Assembly (NCBI GenBank): GCA_035995025.1
Contig: DASYKY010000123.1
Span: 1-64,000, forward strand
From: Actinophytocola sp035995025
Lineage (GTDB): Bacteria; Actinomycetota; Actinomycetes; Mycobacteriales; Pseudonocardiaceae
DNA: 64,000 nt
Direction: 5' to 3'
Shown: positions 15,388-24,291 of the stretch, piece after piece
Layout: each line of letters starts with the position of its first letter
How positions within the stretch are numbered: position 1 is the first letter of the stretch
Made by a program: the position numbers and the translations under genes
The notes under the pieces: model-generated
What the model saw: only the letters and a program-made list of their open reading frames with translations
Database searches by the model: none
Told to the model about the DNA's origin: nothing

Positions 15388-15825
15388 CTAGCGGGACTCG
15401 CGGCGGCCGTCGGGGGCGTAGCGGGTGCGGACGGTGAACGCCTTCTCCGACGGGCCGTACCGCCGCAGGTGGCGCAGCCGGGCCAGGCCCTCGTCGACCG
15501 TCGGGCAGGTGCCCGCCGGGACCCACCACAGCACCGTGCTCGGCTGGGGTACGCGGTCGAACCACCGGTGGCGGCGCCGCACGAAGTGGCCGTGCGCGCC
15601 GCGGTAGGTGTACTCGTGCAGCCGCGGGTAGGACGTCCACACCGACAGGTTCAGCACCAACCGCTCGTCCGCCGACACCGGCACCCGCGAGCGCCACACG
15701 AAGCCCGGCGCGCGGTCGGCCATGGCGTTGATCCGGTCCACCGACGCCGCGTACTCGGCGACCTCGGGTGCGGACGGCGGGTGGCGCAGCAGCGACAGGT
15801 TGGCCTGCGCCAGGTGGAACACCAC
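15388..15825 (-). CDS. DUF3291 protein
   Basis: 145 residues that begin with the DUF3291 signature (HLAQANLSLLRHPPSAPEV, DRINAMADRAPGFVWR) and keep the central YTYRGAHGHFVRRRHRWF segment. The fold is a dimeric alpha-beta barrel as in monooxygenase-like proteins; no reaction is known. It starts 9 nt after the stop of the large beta-repeat gene, so it is the distal gene of that transcript. Confidence 0.85.
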   Translation of the reverse strand: MVFHLAQANLSLLRHPPSAPEVAEYAASVDRINAMADRAPGFVWRSRVPVSADERLVLNLSVWTSYPRLHEYTYRGAHGHFVRRRHRWFDRVPQPSTVLWWVPAGTCPTVDEGLARLRHLRRYGPSEKAFTVRTRYAPDGRRESR

Positions 15826-15834
15826 CCCGGCAGG

Positions 15835-18051
15835 CTAGCTCGACCGGCGCAGCATCCGGGTCACGCCGGCGGCCACCGTGGTCGCGAGGATCCAGCCCGC
15901 GGCGATCAGGCCCACCGTGACCCACTGGGCCGCGCCGTGCAGCTGCCAGCGGTTCTTGAAGCCGAAGTCCACGATCGGCACCAGCTGGTCGACGGTGAAC
16001 AGGAACGGGTTCCACACGAGGTGGTCGTCGGCGTTCGCGACCGGGGGCGCGGGATGGGTGGCGAAGAAAATACTCCCGAGCACCGCCAGCAGCGTCAGCG
16101 ACAGCAGCGCGCGCATCGGCTTGTAGCCGTAGCCGACCACCCACCGCTGCAGCCAGCTCCACGTCCGCACCAGCGGCCCCAGCACCCGGTAGCCCTCGGC
16201 CAGCGCGTTGTACCGCCACCGCTGCTTCGCGATCAGCACGGTCGACGCGTGCTCCTCGTTGCCGCTCGCCCGCAGCATCGCGGCGAACTGGTCGTACGGG
16301 CCCGGCCGGTAGCTGCCGCCCATTGCCTTGCGCAGCTGGCGCAGCCGCCGCACGATCTGCGCGTCGTCGTCCAGCTCGACGGGCACGGCGAGCGCGTCGT
16401 AGCGGAAGTCGTCCAGCTCGATGTGACCGGTGGCGTCCCAGAACCTGTCGTTGTCGCGCAGCGAGGCGCACCGCGCGTGCCGCAGGTTGACCTTGCCGCG
16501 CGGCGCCACCGCGACGTCGAGCCGCAGCTCCTGGGTGATCAGCCCGAACGCGTTGATGGCCGTGCCGTTCAGGCTCGACCCGACCTCGCAGCCCTGGAAG
16601 TTGGTCTGCCTGCCCACCTCCGCGCGCCGGATGCGGATCTCGCCGTGCGCGGAGAACGCCTGGTTCTCCCGCTCCCCGATGGCGCACACCAGGTCCCGGC
16701 CGATCTGCGCGGACCGCAGGTCCACCGACGGCTTGTGCGAGCGGTCCCGCCGGTAGCGGCCGGGCTTGACGAACCGGCTGGCGCGCAGGTCGAGGTTCGC
16801 GCCGATGGTGGCCTCGGGCAGCAGCACCGACCCGAACACGGTGACCCCGCGTGCGTCGAGGTTGCCGCCCGTGGTGAACCGGCGGCCCTCGACGACGTCA
16901 CCGTTGCGGTTGCTCAGCACGGCGCCGTCGAGGATCACGCTGCCCCGCGCGGACACGTCGACCACCCGCAGCTGCCCGGCGATCCGCGCGTCCCGGGCGT
17001 CGATGCCGCCGTCGACCTGCGAGCCGTCCAGGTGCAGCGCGCGGTGCTGGTACGGCCCGGGCGCACCCGGGCCGGTGAGCTCGGCGAACGGCTCGGCACC
17101 ACCGGACATGTCGATCCGCGCGCCGGTGAGCCGCATCGAGCCGCCGACCCGCGCGTTGACCATCCGCACCGTGCCGGTCGCCTCGAAGCCGCCGTCGAGC
17201 TCGACGTTGCCGGAAACCTCGCAGCGGTCGGCGATCAGCGTGACCCGGGGGTCGAAGAACCGCTCCTGCGTGCGTGTGCGGTTGGTGCTCTCCCTGGCCG
17301 GCACCAGCAGCGCGCCGCGCAGCGAGAAGTCGCTGTCGATCCGCGCGCTCGGCAGGTACAGCCAGCCGGTCGCGGAGAAGCGGCGCTTGCGGCTCGGCAC
17401 GCACTGCAGGTTCCCGCCGACGTGCAGGCCGTTGCCGTCCAGCGCGAAGTCGTCCGGGTTCGCCAGCACCGCGCCGGCCAGGCTGACGTTGCCGCCGGTG
17501 CGCACGCCCGGCAGCCGCAGCTGGCCGTTGACCTCGATGTTCGGCGCGAGCAGCGCACCGTCGAGCTGCAGCCGGTCGGCGTGCAGTGCATAGCCGCCGG
17601 GGTTGTCCAGCCGCGAGTCGGTGAGCTCGAGCGTGCCGGAGATCTCCGCGTCGGTGAGGTCGAGCGTCCCGCGCACGCGGGTGCCGCCGATGAACCGGAT
17701 GTCGTTGTCGCTGTAGAGGTTGTGCCCCTCCAGGCCGGGCAGCCAGCACTCGTAGAACTCGCAGCCGTTGAGCTTGGTCTGCCGCAGGTCCGGCGGCGAG
17801 TCGAAGCGGCAGCGGACGAACTCCACCAGGTGCGGGAACTCCACCGCCCGCAGGTCGACCACGCCGACGATGTGGCTGTCGGTGAACCGCAGCACCGGCG
17901 GTGTGGTGGCGCGCCGGCGGATCCGCCCGCCCGTGCCGGGGGCGAACTCGAAGATCTGCCGGACGACGTCCTCCGCGTTCACCGTCGCCCAGCCGGGTGG
18001 CTGCGCCTCGAAGGGGTCCAGCCAGCGGCCGGACCGGTCATCCTCGGTCAT
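15835..18051 (-). CDS. Large beta-helix membrane protein (oxidoreductase-annotated family)
   Basis: 738 residues. About 500 residues are a right-handed beta-helix-like succession of roughly 20-residue turns (for example GTLDLTDAEISGTLELTDSRL, VNGQLRLPGVRTGGNVSLAGA), similar in rhythm to pentapeptide-repeat or bactofilin folds. The C-terminal part has a basic segment and two hydrophobic helices (PMRALLSLTLLAVLGSIFFAT; VTVGLIAAGWILATTVAAGV), so the helix would be held at the inner membrane face. Homologues in Streptomyces are often labelled membrane-associated oxidoreductase without evidence I know of; no redox motif is visible. Function unknown. Confidence 0.75.
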   Translation of the reverse strand: MTEDDRSGRWLDPFEAQPPGWATVNAEDVVRQIFEFAPGTGGRIRRRATTPPVLRFTDSHIVGVVDLRAVEFPHLVEFVRCRFDSPPDLRQTKLNGCEFYECWLPGLEGHNLYSDNDIRFIGGTRVRGTLDLTDAEISGTLELTDSRLDNPGGYALHADRLQLDGALLAPNIEVNGQLRLPGVRTGGNVSLAGAVLANPDDFALDGNGLHVGGNLQCVPSRKRRFSATGWLYLPSARIDSDFSLRGALLVPARESTNRTRTQERFFDPRVTLIADRCEVSGNVELDGGFEATGTVRMVNARVGGSMRLTGARIDMSGGAEPFAELTGPGAPGPYQHRALHLDGSQVDGGIDARDARIAGQLRVVDVSARGSVILDGAVLSNRNGDVVEGRRFTTGGNLDARGVTVFGSVLLPEATIGANLDLRASRFVKPGRYRRDRSHKPSVDLRSAQIGRDLVCAIGERENQAFSAHGEIRIRRAEVGRQTNFQGCEVGSSLNGTAINAFGLITQELRLDVAVAPRGKVNLRHARCASLRDNDRFWDATGHIELDDFRYDALAVPVELDDDAQIVRRLRQLRKAMGGSYRPGPYDQFAAMLRASGNEEHASTVLIAKQRWRYNALAEGYRVLGPLVRTWSWLQRWVVGYGYKPMRALLSLTLLAVLGSIFFATHPAPPVANADDHLVWNPFLFTVDQLVPIVDFGFKNRWQLHGAAQWVTVGLIAAGWILATTVAAGVTRMLRRSS

Positions 18052-18102
18052 CGATTCACCCCCTCGCCGAAGATCATCCCACGACGGCGCGGGGAGGAGT
18101 CC

Positions 18103-18897
18103 CTAGGTGAGTACCTTGCCCAGGAACGACTTCGTGCGCTCGTGCTTCGGGTTGGCGATCACGTCCCGCGGGGTGCCCTGCTCGACGACCACGCCGCCGT
18201 CCATGAACACCAGCGTGTCGCCGACCTCGCGGGCGAAGCCCATCTCGTGGGTGACCACCACCATGGTCATGCCCTCGTCGGCGAGCTTGCGCATGACCGC
18301 GAGCACCTCGCCGACGAGCTCCGGGTCGAGCGCCGAGGTGGGCTCGTCGAACAGCATCAGCTTCGGGTCCATCGCGAGCGCCCGCGCGATCGCGACGCGC
18401 TGCCGCTGGCCGCCGGAGAGCTCGCGCGGGTAGGCCTTCGGCTTGTCCGCGAGGCCGACCCGCTCGAGCAGCTCCAGTGCCCGCTGCCGGGCCGCCGCCT
18501 TGCTCAGGCCGCGCACCTGGATCGGCGCCTCCATCACGTTCTCGCACGCGGTCATGTGCGGGAACAGGTTGAAGCGCTGGAACACCATGCCGATCTCCTG
18601 GCGCTTCGCGGCCACCTCGCTGTCGCGCAGCTCGTAGAGCTTGTCGCCCTTCTGCCGGTAGCCGACGAGCTCGCCGTCGACCCACAGCTTGCCCGCGGTG
18701 AGCTTCTCGAGGTGGTTGATGCAGCGCAGGAACGTGGACTTGCCCGACCCGGACGGGCCGATCACGCACATCACCTCGCCGGGCATGACCTGCAGGTCGA
18801 TGCCCTTGAGCACCTCGAGCCTGCCGAAGTACTTGTGCACGCCCTCGGACTTCACCATCGGGGTCACGTCCGGTTCCGCGCCGGCTGCGTCGGTCAT
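18103..18897 (-). CDS. Amino-acid ABC transporter ATP-binding protein
   Basis: 264 residues. It drives uptake of a polar amino acid by ATP hydrolysis. Walker A GPSGSGKST, Q-loop VFQRFNLFPHMT, signature LSGGQRQRVAIARAL, Walker B LMLFDEPTSALD and the H-loop VVTHEMGFA are all intact, of the GlnQ/HisP type. Its ATG overlaps the permease stop by 4 nt (ATGA). It is the last gene of a binding protein-permease-ATPase operon. Confidence 0.95.
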   Translation of the reverse strand: MTDAAGAEPDVTPMVKSEGVHKYFGRLEVLKGIDLQVMPGEVMCVIGPSGSGKSTFLRCINHLEKLTAGKLWVDGELVGYRQKGDKLYELRDSEVAAKRQEIGMVFQRFNLFPHMTACENVMEAPIQVRGLSKAAARQRALELLERVGLADKPKAYPRELSGGQRQRVAIARALAMDPKLMLFDEPTSALDPELVGEVLAVMRKLADEGMTMVVVTHEMGFAREVGDTLVFMDGGVVVEQGTPRDVIANPKHERTKSFLGKVLT

Positions 18898-19832
18898 GCC
18901 ATCCCCTGCTTCGGCCTGCCGAACCCGAACACCCCACCCTGCCGCACGGGCAGCGTGCCGCGGGAGTACCGGCGTTCGATGAAGTACTGCACGATCGACA
19001 GCAGCGACGTCAGGACCAGGTACCAGATGCTCGCCACGACCAGCAGCGGGATCTGCTGCAGGTTGCCGCCGTAGATCAGCTGGACCTGCGTGAACAGGTC
19101 GCCGACCGCGATGACGCTGGCGAGCGAGGTGGTCTTGAGCATCGAGATCGTCTCGTTGCCGGTCGGCGGGATGATCACCCGCATCGCCTGCGGCAGCACG
19201 ATCCGGCGCAGGATCTTCAGCCGGTTCATGCCGAGCGCCTCGGCCGCCTCGGTCTGCCCGCCGTCCACCGACAGGATGCCGGCGCGGACGATCTCGGACA
19301 TGTACGCGGCCTCGTTGAGCCCGAAGCCGAGCACCGCCCCGACGAAGATCGGGATCAGCTTGTTCGAGTCGAAGTACACGAACTCCGGCCCGAACGGGAT
19401 CCCGAGCGAGATGATCGGGTACAGGATCGCGATGAACGACCAGAAGATGACCTGCACCAGGACTGGTGTGCCGCGGAAGAACCAGGTGTAGAGCCAGGCG
19501 ACCGTCGAGACGATCGGGTTGGGCGACAGCCGCATCACGGCGATGACGATGCCCAGCACGATGCCGATCACCATGGCGAGCAGGGTCAGCTCGATCGTCA
19601 GCCACAGGCCGGACAGCACGCGCGACGAGAACATGAAATGCCACACGACGTCCCAGTGCCAGGCCGGGTTCGTGATCAGGCTGTTGACCAGCATCGCGGC
19701 CAGCACGAGCAGCACCGCGGCCGCCACCCACCGCCCCGGGTGGCGGACCGGCACCGCGACGATCTGCTCCGGCGGCGTGCGCTCCACCGCCGGAGCCTCG
19801 GTATCTACTGTCCTTTCAGGACCGTCGGTCAT
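18894..19832 (-). CDS. Amino-acid ABC transporter permease
   Basis: 312 residues of the His/Glu/Gln/Arg-type permease family. After a 40-residue cytoplasmic N-terminus come five to six membrane helices and the EAA loop (EAAEALGMNRLKILRRIVLPQAMRV). One polypeptide is present, so it probably acts as a homodimer. The start lies 3 nt after the stop of the binding-protein gene. Confidence 0.95.
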   Translation of the reverse strand: MTDGPERTVDTEAPAVERTPPEQIVAVPVRHPGRWVAAAVLLVLAAMLVNSLITNPAWHWDVVWHFMFSSRVLSGLWLTIELTLLAMVIGIVLGIVIAVMRLSPNPIVSTVAWLYTWFFRGTPVLVQVIFWSFIAILYPIISLGIPFGPEFVYFDSNKLIPIFVGAVLGFGLNEAAYMSEIVRAGILSVDGGQTEAAEALGMNRLKILRRIVLPQAMRVIIPPTGNETISMLKTTSLASVIAVGDLFTQVQLIYGGNLQQIPLLVVASIWYLVLTSLLSIVQYFIERRYSRGTLPVRQGGVFGFGRPKQGMA

Positions 19833-19835
19833 GGC

Positions 19836-20822
19836 TCAGTAGATCGCGCCGTTGATCTTGGATTCCTTGATCCCGCCGGTGAGACCCCAGTTGTCCAGGA
19901 TCTTCTGGTAGCTGCCGTCGCTGATGAGCTGCTGCACGGCGCCCTGGACGGCCTCCTTCATCCCGGCGGCGGCCTTGGGGATCGCGATGCCGTACGGCGC
20001 CGCGTCGGTGTCCTCGCCGACCTTCTCGAACGCGTTGCCGGTCGTCTTCACCGCGTAGTTCACGACCGGGGTGTCCGCGAGGTAGGCGTCGATCCGGTTC
20101 GCCTGCAACGCCGCGTTGACGTCGGTCTGCTTCGGGAAGCCCTGGCCCTTCGGCGGCTCCTTGCCCGCGTCCGAGCACGCCTTCACTACGGAGCCCTCGA
20201 CGTCGGGCTTGGTGAGCTGGTCGAGCTGGGTGGTGCCGTTCTCGGCGCCGACCGTCTTGCCGCACAGGTCCACGGTGGCGTCGATGCCCTTGGGGTTGCA
20301 CTTGCGGACCATCGTCGACGTGCCCGCCTCCAGGTAGGTGGCGAAGTCGACGGTCTGCTCGCGCTCCTTGGTGTCGGTGAACGAGGACATGCCGAGCTCG
20401 TAGCGGCCCGCCTGCAGGCCGGCGATGATGCCGTCGAAGGACGCGTTCACGAACTCCGTCTGCACGCCGAGCACCTTGCCGATGGCGTTGCCCATGTCGA
20501 CGTCCATGCCGATGATGTCGTCGGAGCCCTCGAGGGTGAACTCGTTGGGCGGGTAGGACGCGTCGGTGGCGATCACTAGCTTGCCGTCCGCCTTGATCTT
20601 GGCGGGCACCTTGCCGGCGAGCGCGTCGTCGGCGGGCACGTCGACCACGAGCGGCTTGGGCTGCGGCACGTCCGAGACATCACCCGGGGTGCATTCGCCG
20701 GCGCCCCCACCACCGCCACTGTCCTGGCCCTGTGGCTTCTCGGTGGTCGCGCCGCAGCCGGCGGCGAGCACGCTCGCGGCGCACAGCGCGGTGAGGACGG
20801 ACAGTCGAGTACGTCGGGACAC
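19836..20822 (-). CDS. Amino-acid ABC transporter solute-binding lipoprotein
   Basis: About 328 residues with a lipoprotein signal (LSVLTALCAASVLAAGCG, lipobox VLAAGC) and a glycine-rich linker. A type-3 periplasmic binding domain follows (LVIATDASYPPNEF; GMDVDMGNAIGKVLG; YELGMSSFTDTKEREQTVDFATYL). It captures the amino acid outside the membrane for the adjoining permease. The GTG at 20822 follows GAGGGAG at good spacing; an upstream ATG at 20843 has no ribosome site. Ligand not inferable. Confidence 0.93.
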   Translation of the reverse strand: MSRRTRLSVLTALCAASVLAAGCGATTEKPQGQDSGGGGGAGECTPGDVSDVPQPKPLVVDVPADDALAGKVPAKIKADGKLVIATDASYPPNEFTLEGSDDIIGMDVDMGNAIGKVLGVQTEFVNASFDGIIAGLQAGRYELGMSSFTDTKEREQTVDFATYLEAGTSTMVRKCNPKGIDATVDLCGKTVGAENGTTQLDQLTKPDVEGSVVKACSDAGKEPPKGQGFPKQTDVNAALQANRIDAYLADTPVVNYAVKTTGNAFEKVGEDTDAAPYGIAIPKAAAGMKEAVQGAVQQLISDGSYQKILDNWGLTGGIKESKINGAIY

Positions 20823-20901
20823 TTCGTCACTCCCTCGAGCCATTGCGGTCTGAGTTCAGCGATCCTGCCATTCGGGATGCGTCGCGGACAGCATCAGCAT
20901 G

Positions 20902-21852
20902 TTACGGACGGGTCACCATGTCCGGTTCGGGTCCGGCCATCCGGAAAAGCAGCACGGCGACAAGGGCGGTCCACCCTGTCTGGTGCGTCGCGCCGAGGGC
21001 CGCAATCCGCTTGCCGTCCACGGGTCGGCGGCCGTCCTGACCGGGCAGGAACAGCGCGGCGAGCCGACGGGACAGCTCGCGCACGGCGCCACCGAGCGTG
21101 ACCACCTGGTCCGACCCTCGTTGGCAGCTCGACGGTGAGCGCGTCGCCGTGGAACGAGTCGATCGTGTGCAGCGCCTGGGCCTGCAGCGCGTTGGTCGGG
21201 AACCAGCCGACGCCGGACCGGGTGCTCCTCGCCCGCGTGGCGCGGGCTCGCGCTTCGACAGTCCGACGCCACCTCGTGGATGGCCACCTTCGCCCTGCAC
21301 CTGCTGCGGATGGCCCTCGAGCTGGCCCGCCACAACGAGGCCTACGAGGACGTGGCCGCCACCAAGTTCGTCGAGCACTTCCTCGCCATCGCGGCGGCTT
21401 CGACGCGGTTCGGGTTGCGCCCGCGGCCGAACAGGGCGACCTCGTCGGTCTCGTTGTCGGTGACGAGCATCGTCGGGCTGCCGCTCGTGTGCAGCGTGTA
21501 CCGCCCGAGCAGCGAGTGCTCGGCGACGACGCGCGCCCAGCCGCCGTCGGTGGCGGCGATCAGCGCGGGGCGGCGGGCGTCGCGGCCCCAGGACCAGGTG
21601 TTGCGAAACCACAGCTGGGGCAGCAGGTGCAGCGATCGTGCGGCCCGGCGTCGCGGGCGAGCTTGCGCAGCTCGTCGTAGGGGAACGGGCTCTGCGGGTA
21701 CCGGTAGAGGTAGGCGCGGTTGCGGGACTGCTCGAAGGTGAAGTAGGACCAAGCGGTCGCCGCCCGCTGAGTAGTCCTCCCGCACCGTCCCCCACTGCCG
21801 CGCGGCGAGGTAAGGCGCCCAGAGCCGCCAGGGCGGCATTCATACCCATCAT
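20902..21852 (-). pseudogene. Rearranged remnant of GH63-like glycoside hydrolase
   Basis: Fragments of an MGH1/GH63-type glucosidase (usual length near 880 residues) squeezed into 950 bp. The N-terminus PPWRLWAPYLAARQWGTVREDYSA is intact at the upper end, then the frame shifts. YPQSPFPYDELRKLARDAG joins directly to LHLLPQLWFRNTWSWG, losing about 45 residues, and the frame shifts again. The block ends at LVTDNETDEVALFG near 21400. The C-terminus GWFPTNALQAQALHTIDSFHGDALTVELPT and GATHQTGWTALVAVLLF lies at 20902-21240 in two frames. The middle fragment lies in opposite orientation between them. Most of the catalytic barrel is missing; non-functional. Confidence 0.8.
21245..21400 (+). other. 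Inverted internal fragment of the GH63-like pseudogene
   Basis: On the plus strand the frame reads LRQSDATSWMATFALHLLRM then ALELARHNEAYEDVAATKF and VEHFLAIA, the conserved helical block of GH63-like enzymes. Flanking fragments of the same gene are on the minus strand. Boundaries are approximate (about 20 bp). Confidence 0.7.
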
Positions 21853-21990
21853 GATGACAACGCCGGACTAGTGCCCCTTGCTATGCGCCGACCAGCGTGC
21901 CGGAACCGCCCACGCGTGTCGGTGGCATGGCGTACGCTCTGCTACCAAACGCAGCCCATGGGTCACCGGCTGCATTTTTTGGGGGAGATT

Positions 21991-22404
21991 TTGGACGGGC
22001 AGCTGCACAAGGAACACATCCGCTCCGAGCTGGGCGGCTTCTTCAGCCAGGGCCACGCGGAGGGCTCCGTCACCACAGGCACCTTCGCCTACGACGAAGG
22101 CACGCTTCGCGGCCTGGTCACCGACTGGCTGGACCTGGCAAAGAGCTACGACGAATCGCTCACCTCGACCAGTGACATGGCGGCCGTGGAAGGTCCAGGG
22201 AAGGACTTCGCAAGCAAGGCACATGCTGAGGTCGCGAACGCCAGCGGTCATTCCTATCTCGCCTACCTCCAGCACAACTACGACTACTGCGCGAACCAGG
22301 CGCAACTGTTCCAGAACGCGTTGGACGACTACCTCGGCATTGAGCACCACAACGTCACTGAGATCAACAAGTCGGACAACCGTGGACCGCAGCCGGGAAT
22401 TTGA
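21991..22404 (+). CDS. PE-like / ESX-associated helical protein
   Basis: About 137 residues, all-helical, no signal peptide. The stretch TTGTFAYDEGTLRGLVTDWLDLAKSYDESL is typical of actinobacterial proteins encoded in front of PPE-like and EspG genes, which resemble PE or WXG100 partners of type VII substrates. The TTG at 21991 was chosen because it follows GGGGGAG; an upstream ATG at 21958 is possible. It is the first gene of the module: its stop precedes the DUF3558 lipoprotein ATG by 2 nt. Confidence 0.65.
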   Translation: MDGQLHKEHIRSELGGFFSQGHAEGSVTTGTFAYDEGTLRGLVTDWLDLAKSYDESLTSTSDMAAVEGPGKDFASKAHAEVANASGHSYLAYLQHNYDYCANQAQLFQNALDDYLGIEHHNVTEINKSDNRGPQPGI

Positions 22405-22406
22405 AC

Positions 22407-23045
22407 ATGAGCTCACCACGTCACGCACTGCTCGCCGCCCTGCTCGGGCTGGCACTGACCGGTTGCACCACCACGAGTTCCGGCGACCCGGCGCCCGCCG
22501 ACAGTCGCTCTACCTCCGAGCCCACCGAGCCGGCTCCGTCCACCGACCCGGCTAAAGAGCTGCCGTACGCGGGAGCGCCCGCGGTCGACAACCCGCTCGA
22601 CACAGCCGAGTTCCAGCAGGATCCGTGCCAGACGTTCACCGCTGCGCAGGCGGCGGAGCTCAAACTCGGCACGTCGGGCAAGCCGGTCGACGCTCCGCTC
22701 GGCAATGCCTGTGAATGGAGCAACGACCAGTCACGCGGGTACGCGCAGATCAGGTTCAAGGACAAGAACCCCGTGGGCCTCAGCGGCGAGTACCAGGCCG
22801 ACCAGGACGACAAGTTCGCGTACTTCGACGAGCTCGACCCGATCGAGGGCTTCCCGGCCGTCGCCGACGACCTGACCGACCGCCGCCAGCGCGGGCTGTG
22901 CACGGTCGTCGTCGGCGTCGCGGACGACGTCACGTTCGCGACCGTCGTGCAGTTGTCGCAGGCGAACATCGGGCAGAAGGACCCGTGCGAGACGGCAGTC
23001 GACGTCGCCGGCATGGCCCTGCAGACCATGAAGGCCGGTGCGTGA
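22407..23045 (+). CDS. DUF3558 lipoprotein
   Basis: 212 residues with lipobox LALTGC and a Ser/Thr/Pro/Glu-rich linker (about 25-60). The DUF3558 domain follows (DPCQTFTAAQAAELKLGT; NACEWSNDQSRGYAQIRF; GLCTVVVGVADDVTF) with its usual cysteines. Such lipoproteins are frequent in Pseudonocardiaceae ESX-type accessory clusters; function unknown. It overlaps or abuts its neighbours on both sides, so it is co-translated. Confidence 0.88.
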   Translation: MSSPRHALLAALLGLALTGCTTTSSGDPAPADSRSTSEPTEPAPSTDPAKELPYAGAPAVDNPLDTAEFQQDPCQTFTAAQAAELKLGTSGKPVDAPLGNACEWSNDQSRGYAQIRFKDKNPVGLSGEYQADQDDKFAYFDELDPIEGFPAVADDLTDRRQRGLCTVVVGVADDVTFATVVQLSQANIGQKDPCETAVDVAGMALQTMKAGA

Positions 23046-23047
23046 TC

Positions 23048-24286
23048 ATGTCTGGACAGCTGTTCGGCGGCGGTCTGAGTGCGCACGAGATTTACGAGCA
23101 GTTGACGGGCGGCCCGGGGACGCCCTACCTCACGGGTGCCCAAGATGCGACCAAGTCGGAGTGGGCGCGAGAAGACCAGCGGTCCACGATGATCCGCAAG
23201 CTCGGCGAGAAGATCCGGACCGGATGGCAAGGGGCTGCGAGCGACGCGGCATTCGGGGCTTCGCTGCCCTTGGCGCAGGCAGCTATCGAGGGCACGGACA
23301 AGTTGGACACCGCGCAGGATCTGCTCGGGCGGCAGACCGGGTCGTTCCACGATGCGGCCAACAGTGTGCGGCCGGTGGCGACTCGGCCGCCGGAGAACAA
23401 CGTCGTCAACGAGATGATCCCCTTCGATACCGATCTGGATCAGGAGATCAGGGCCTACCAGGCGGACGCGCAGCACAACATCGACGTCTTCCACGGGTAC
23501 GACAACGCGAGCCAGTACAACGAGACCAACATGCCTCAGGAGTACTCGTCGATCACGCACTCCGGCGGCACGATCACCGTCAAGCCTGCCGGGGGCGATC
23601 CTGGGGGCGACACCGGCGATGGCGGGCGGGACAAGGCCCCCGGAGGCGCAGGGCCCGGCAGTGGTGGGCCCGGTACCTCGGGTGGGCCCGGTGGCGCGCC
23701 CGGCGGGTCGCCCGTGAGCGGGCCGGCGCCGGGTGGGTCGCCGGTGAGTGGCTCTCCTGGACAGACCTCGCCCAATGACTTCCGGCCGGGGCCGGGTGGG
23801 TTTCCGCAGAGCCCGGCGGCTTCCGGGCAGCCAGGCGGCGGGACCGCGCCGCCTCCGGCGTTCCTTCCGGGCGGGTTTCCGGGCGGGCCCGGCGAGTCCG
23901 AAGGCTTCCGCGGCGGCCCGGGTGGTTCCGGTGGGTTCCGCGGCGGACCGGGTGGCGGCTCCAGTGGCGGGTTCGGTGGGCGTGGTCCGGGGGACGGCAG
24001 CTCCGGTGGTCCCGGTGGCGCCGGGCCTCGTGGTGCCGGGCCGGGAGCAGGGGCCGGGGCGCTCGCCGCTGAGGAGGCGGCCATGCGGCGAGGTGGGCTT
24101 GCCTCGACCGGCGGCCGCGGGCCCGGAGGAATGCCGATGGGCGGCATGGGCGCCGGGCACGGCAAGGGCGACGAGGACGAGGAACACGAGCGGAAGATCA
24201 TGATCGAGTCGGGTGGGGAGGACGTGTTCGGTTCCGATGTCCTCACCGCGCCGCAGGTCATCGGGGACGAAGAGGACGAGGACTAG
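23048..24286 (+). CDS. PPE-like protein with Gly/Pro-rich tail
   Basis: 412 residues. The N-terminal about 180 residues are helical with a WQGAAS turn (WxG type) and resemble the PPE/WXG fold of type VII secretion substrates. Residues about 180-350 are low-complexity Gly/Pro/Ser (GGPGTSGGPGGAPGGSPV and similar). The C-terminus is strongly acidic (GDEDEEHERK; IGDEEDED). By analogy it pairs with the upstream PE-like protein and is chaperoned by the EspG encoded next. ATG 23048 or GTG 23042, both near the overlap with the lipoprotein stop. Confidence 0.78.
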   Translation: MSGQLFGGGLSAHEIYEQLTGGPGTPYLTGAQDATKSEWAREDQRSTMIRKLGEKIRTGWQGAASDAAFGASLPLAQAAIEGTDKLDTAQDLLGRQTGSFHDAANSVRPVATRPPENNVVNEMIPFDTDLDQEIRAYQADAQHNIDVFHGYDNASQYNETNMPQEYSSITHSGGTITVKPAGGDPGGDTGDGGRDKAPGGAGPGSGGPGTSGGPGGAPGGSPVSGPAPGGSPVSGSPGQTSPNDFRPGPGGFPQSPAASGQPGGGTAPPPAFLPGGFPGGPGESEGFRGGPGGSGGFRGGPGGGSSGGFGGRGPGDGSSGGPGGAGPRGAGPGAGAGALAAEEAAMRRGGLASTGGRGPGGMPMGGMGAGHGKGDEDEEHERKIMIESGGEDVFGSDVLTAPQVIGDEEDED

Positions 24287-24291
24287 GCCAG

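Noticed and set aside
13087..19074. Very long open frame on the plus strand (about 1995 codons)
   Set aside because: It lies antisense to VanW, GroES-like, beta-helix and ABC genes, has no domain, and arises from high GC at third codon positions.
23600..24100. Gly/Pro repeat of the PPE-like gene as a separate collagen-like gene
   Set aside because: It is continuous in frame with the helical N-terminal domain and the acidic tail.
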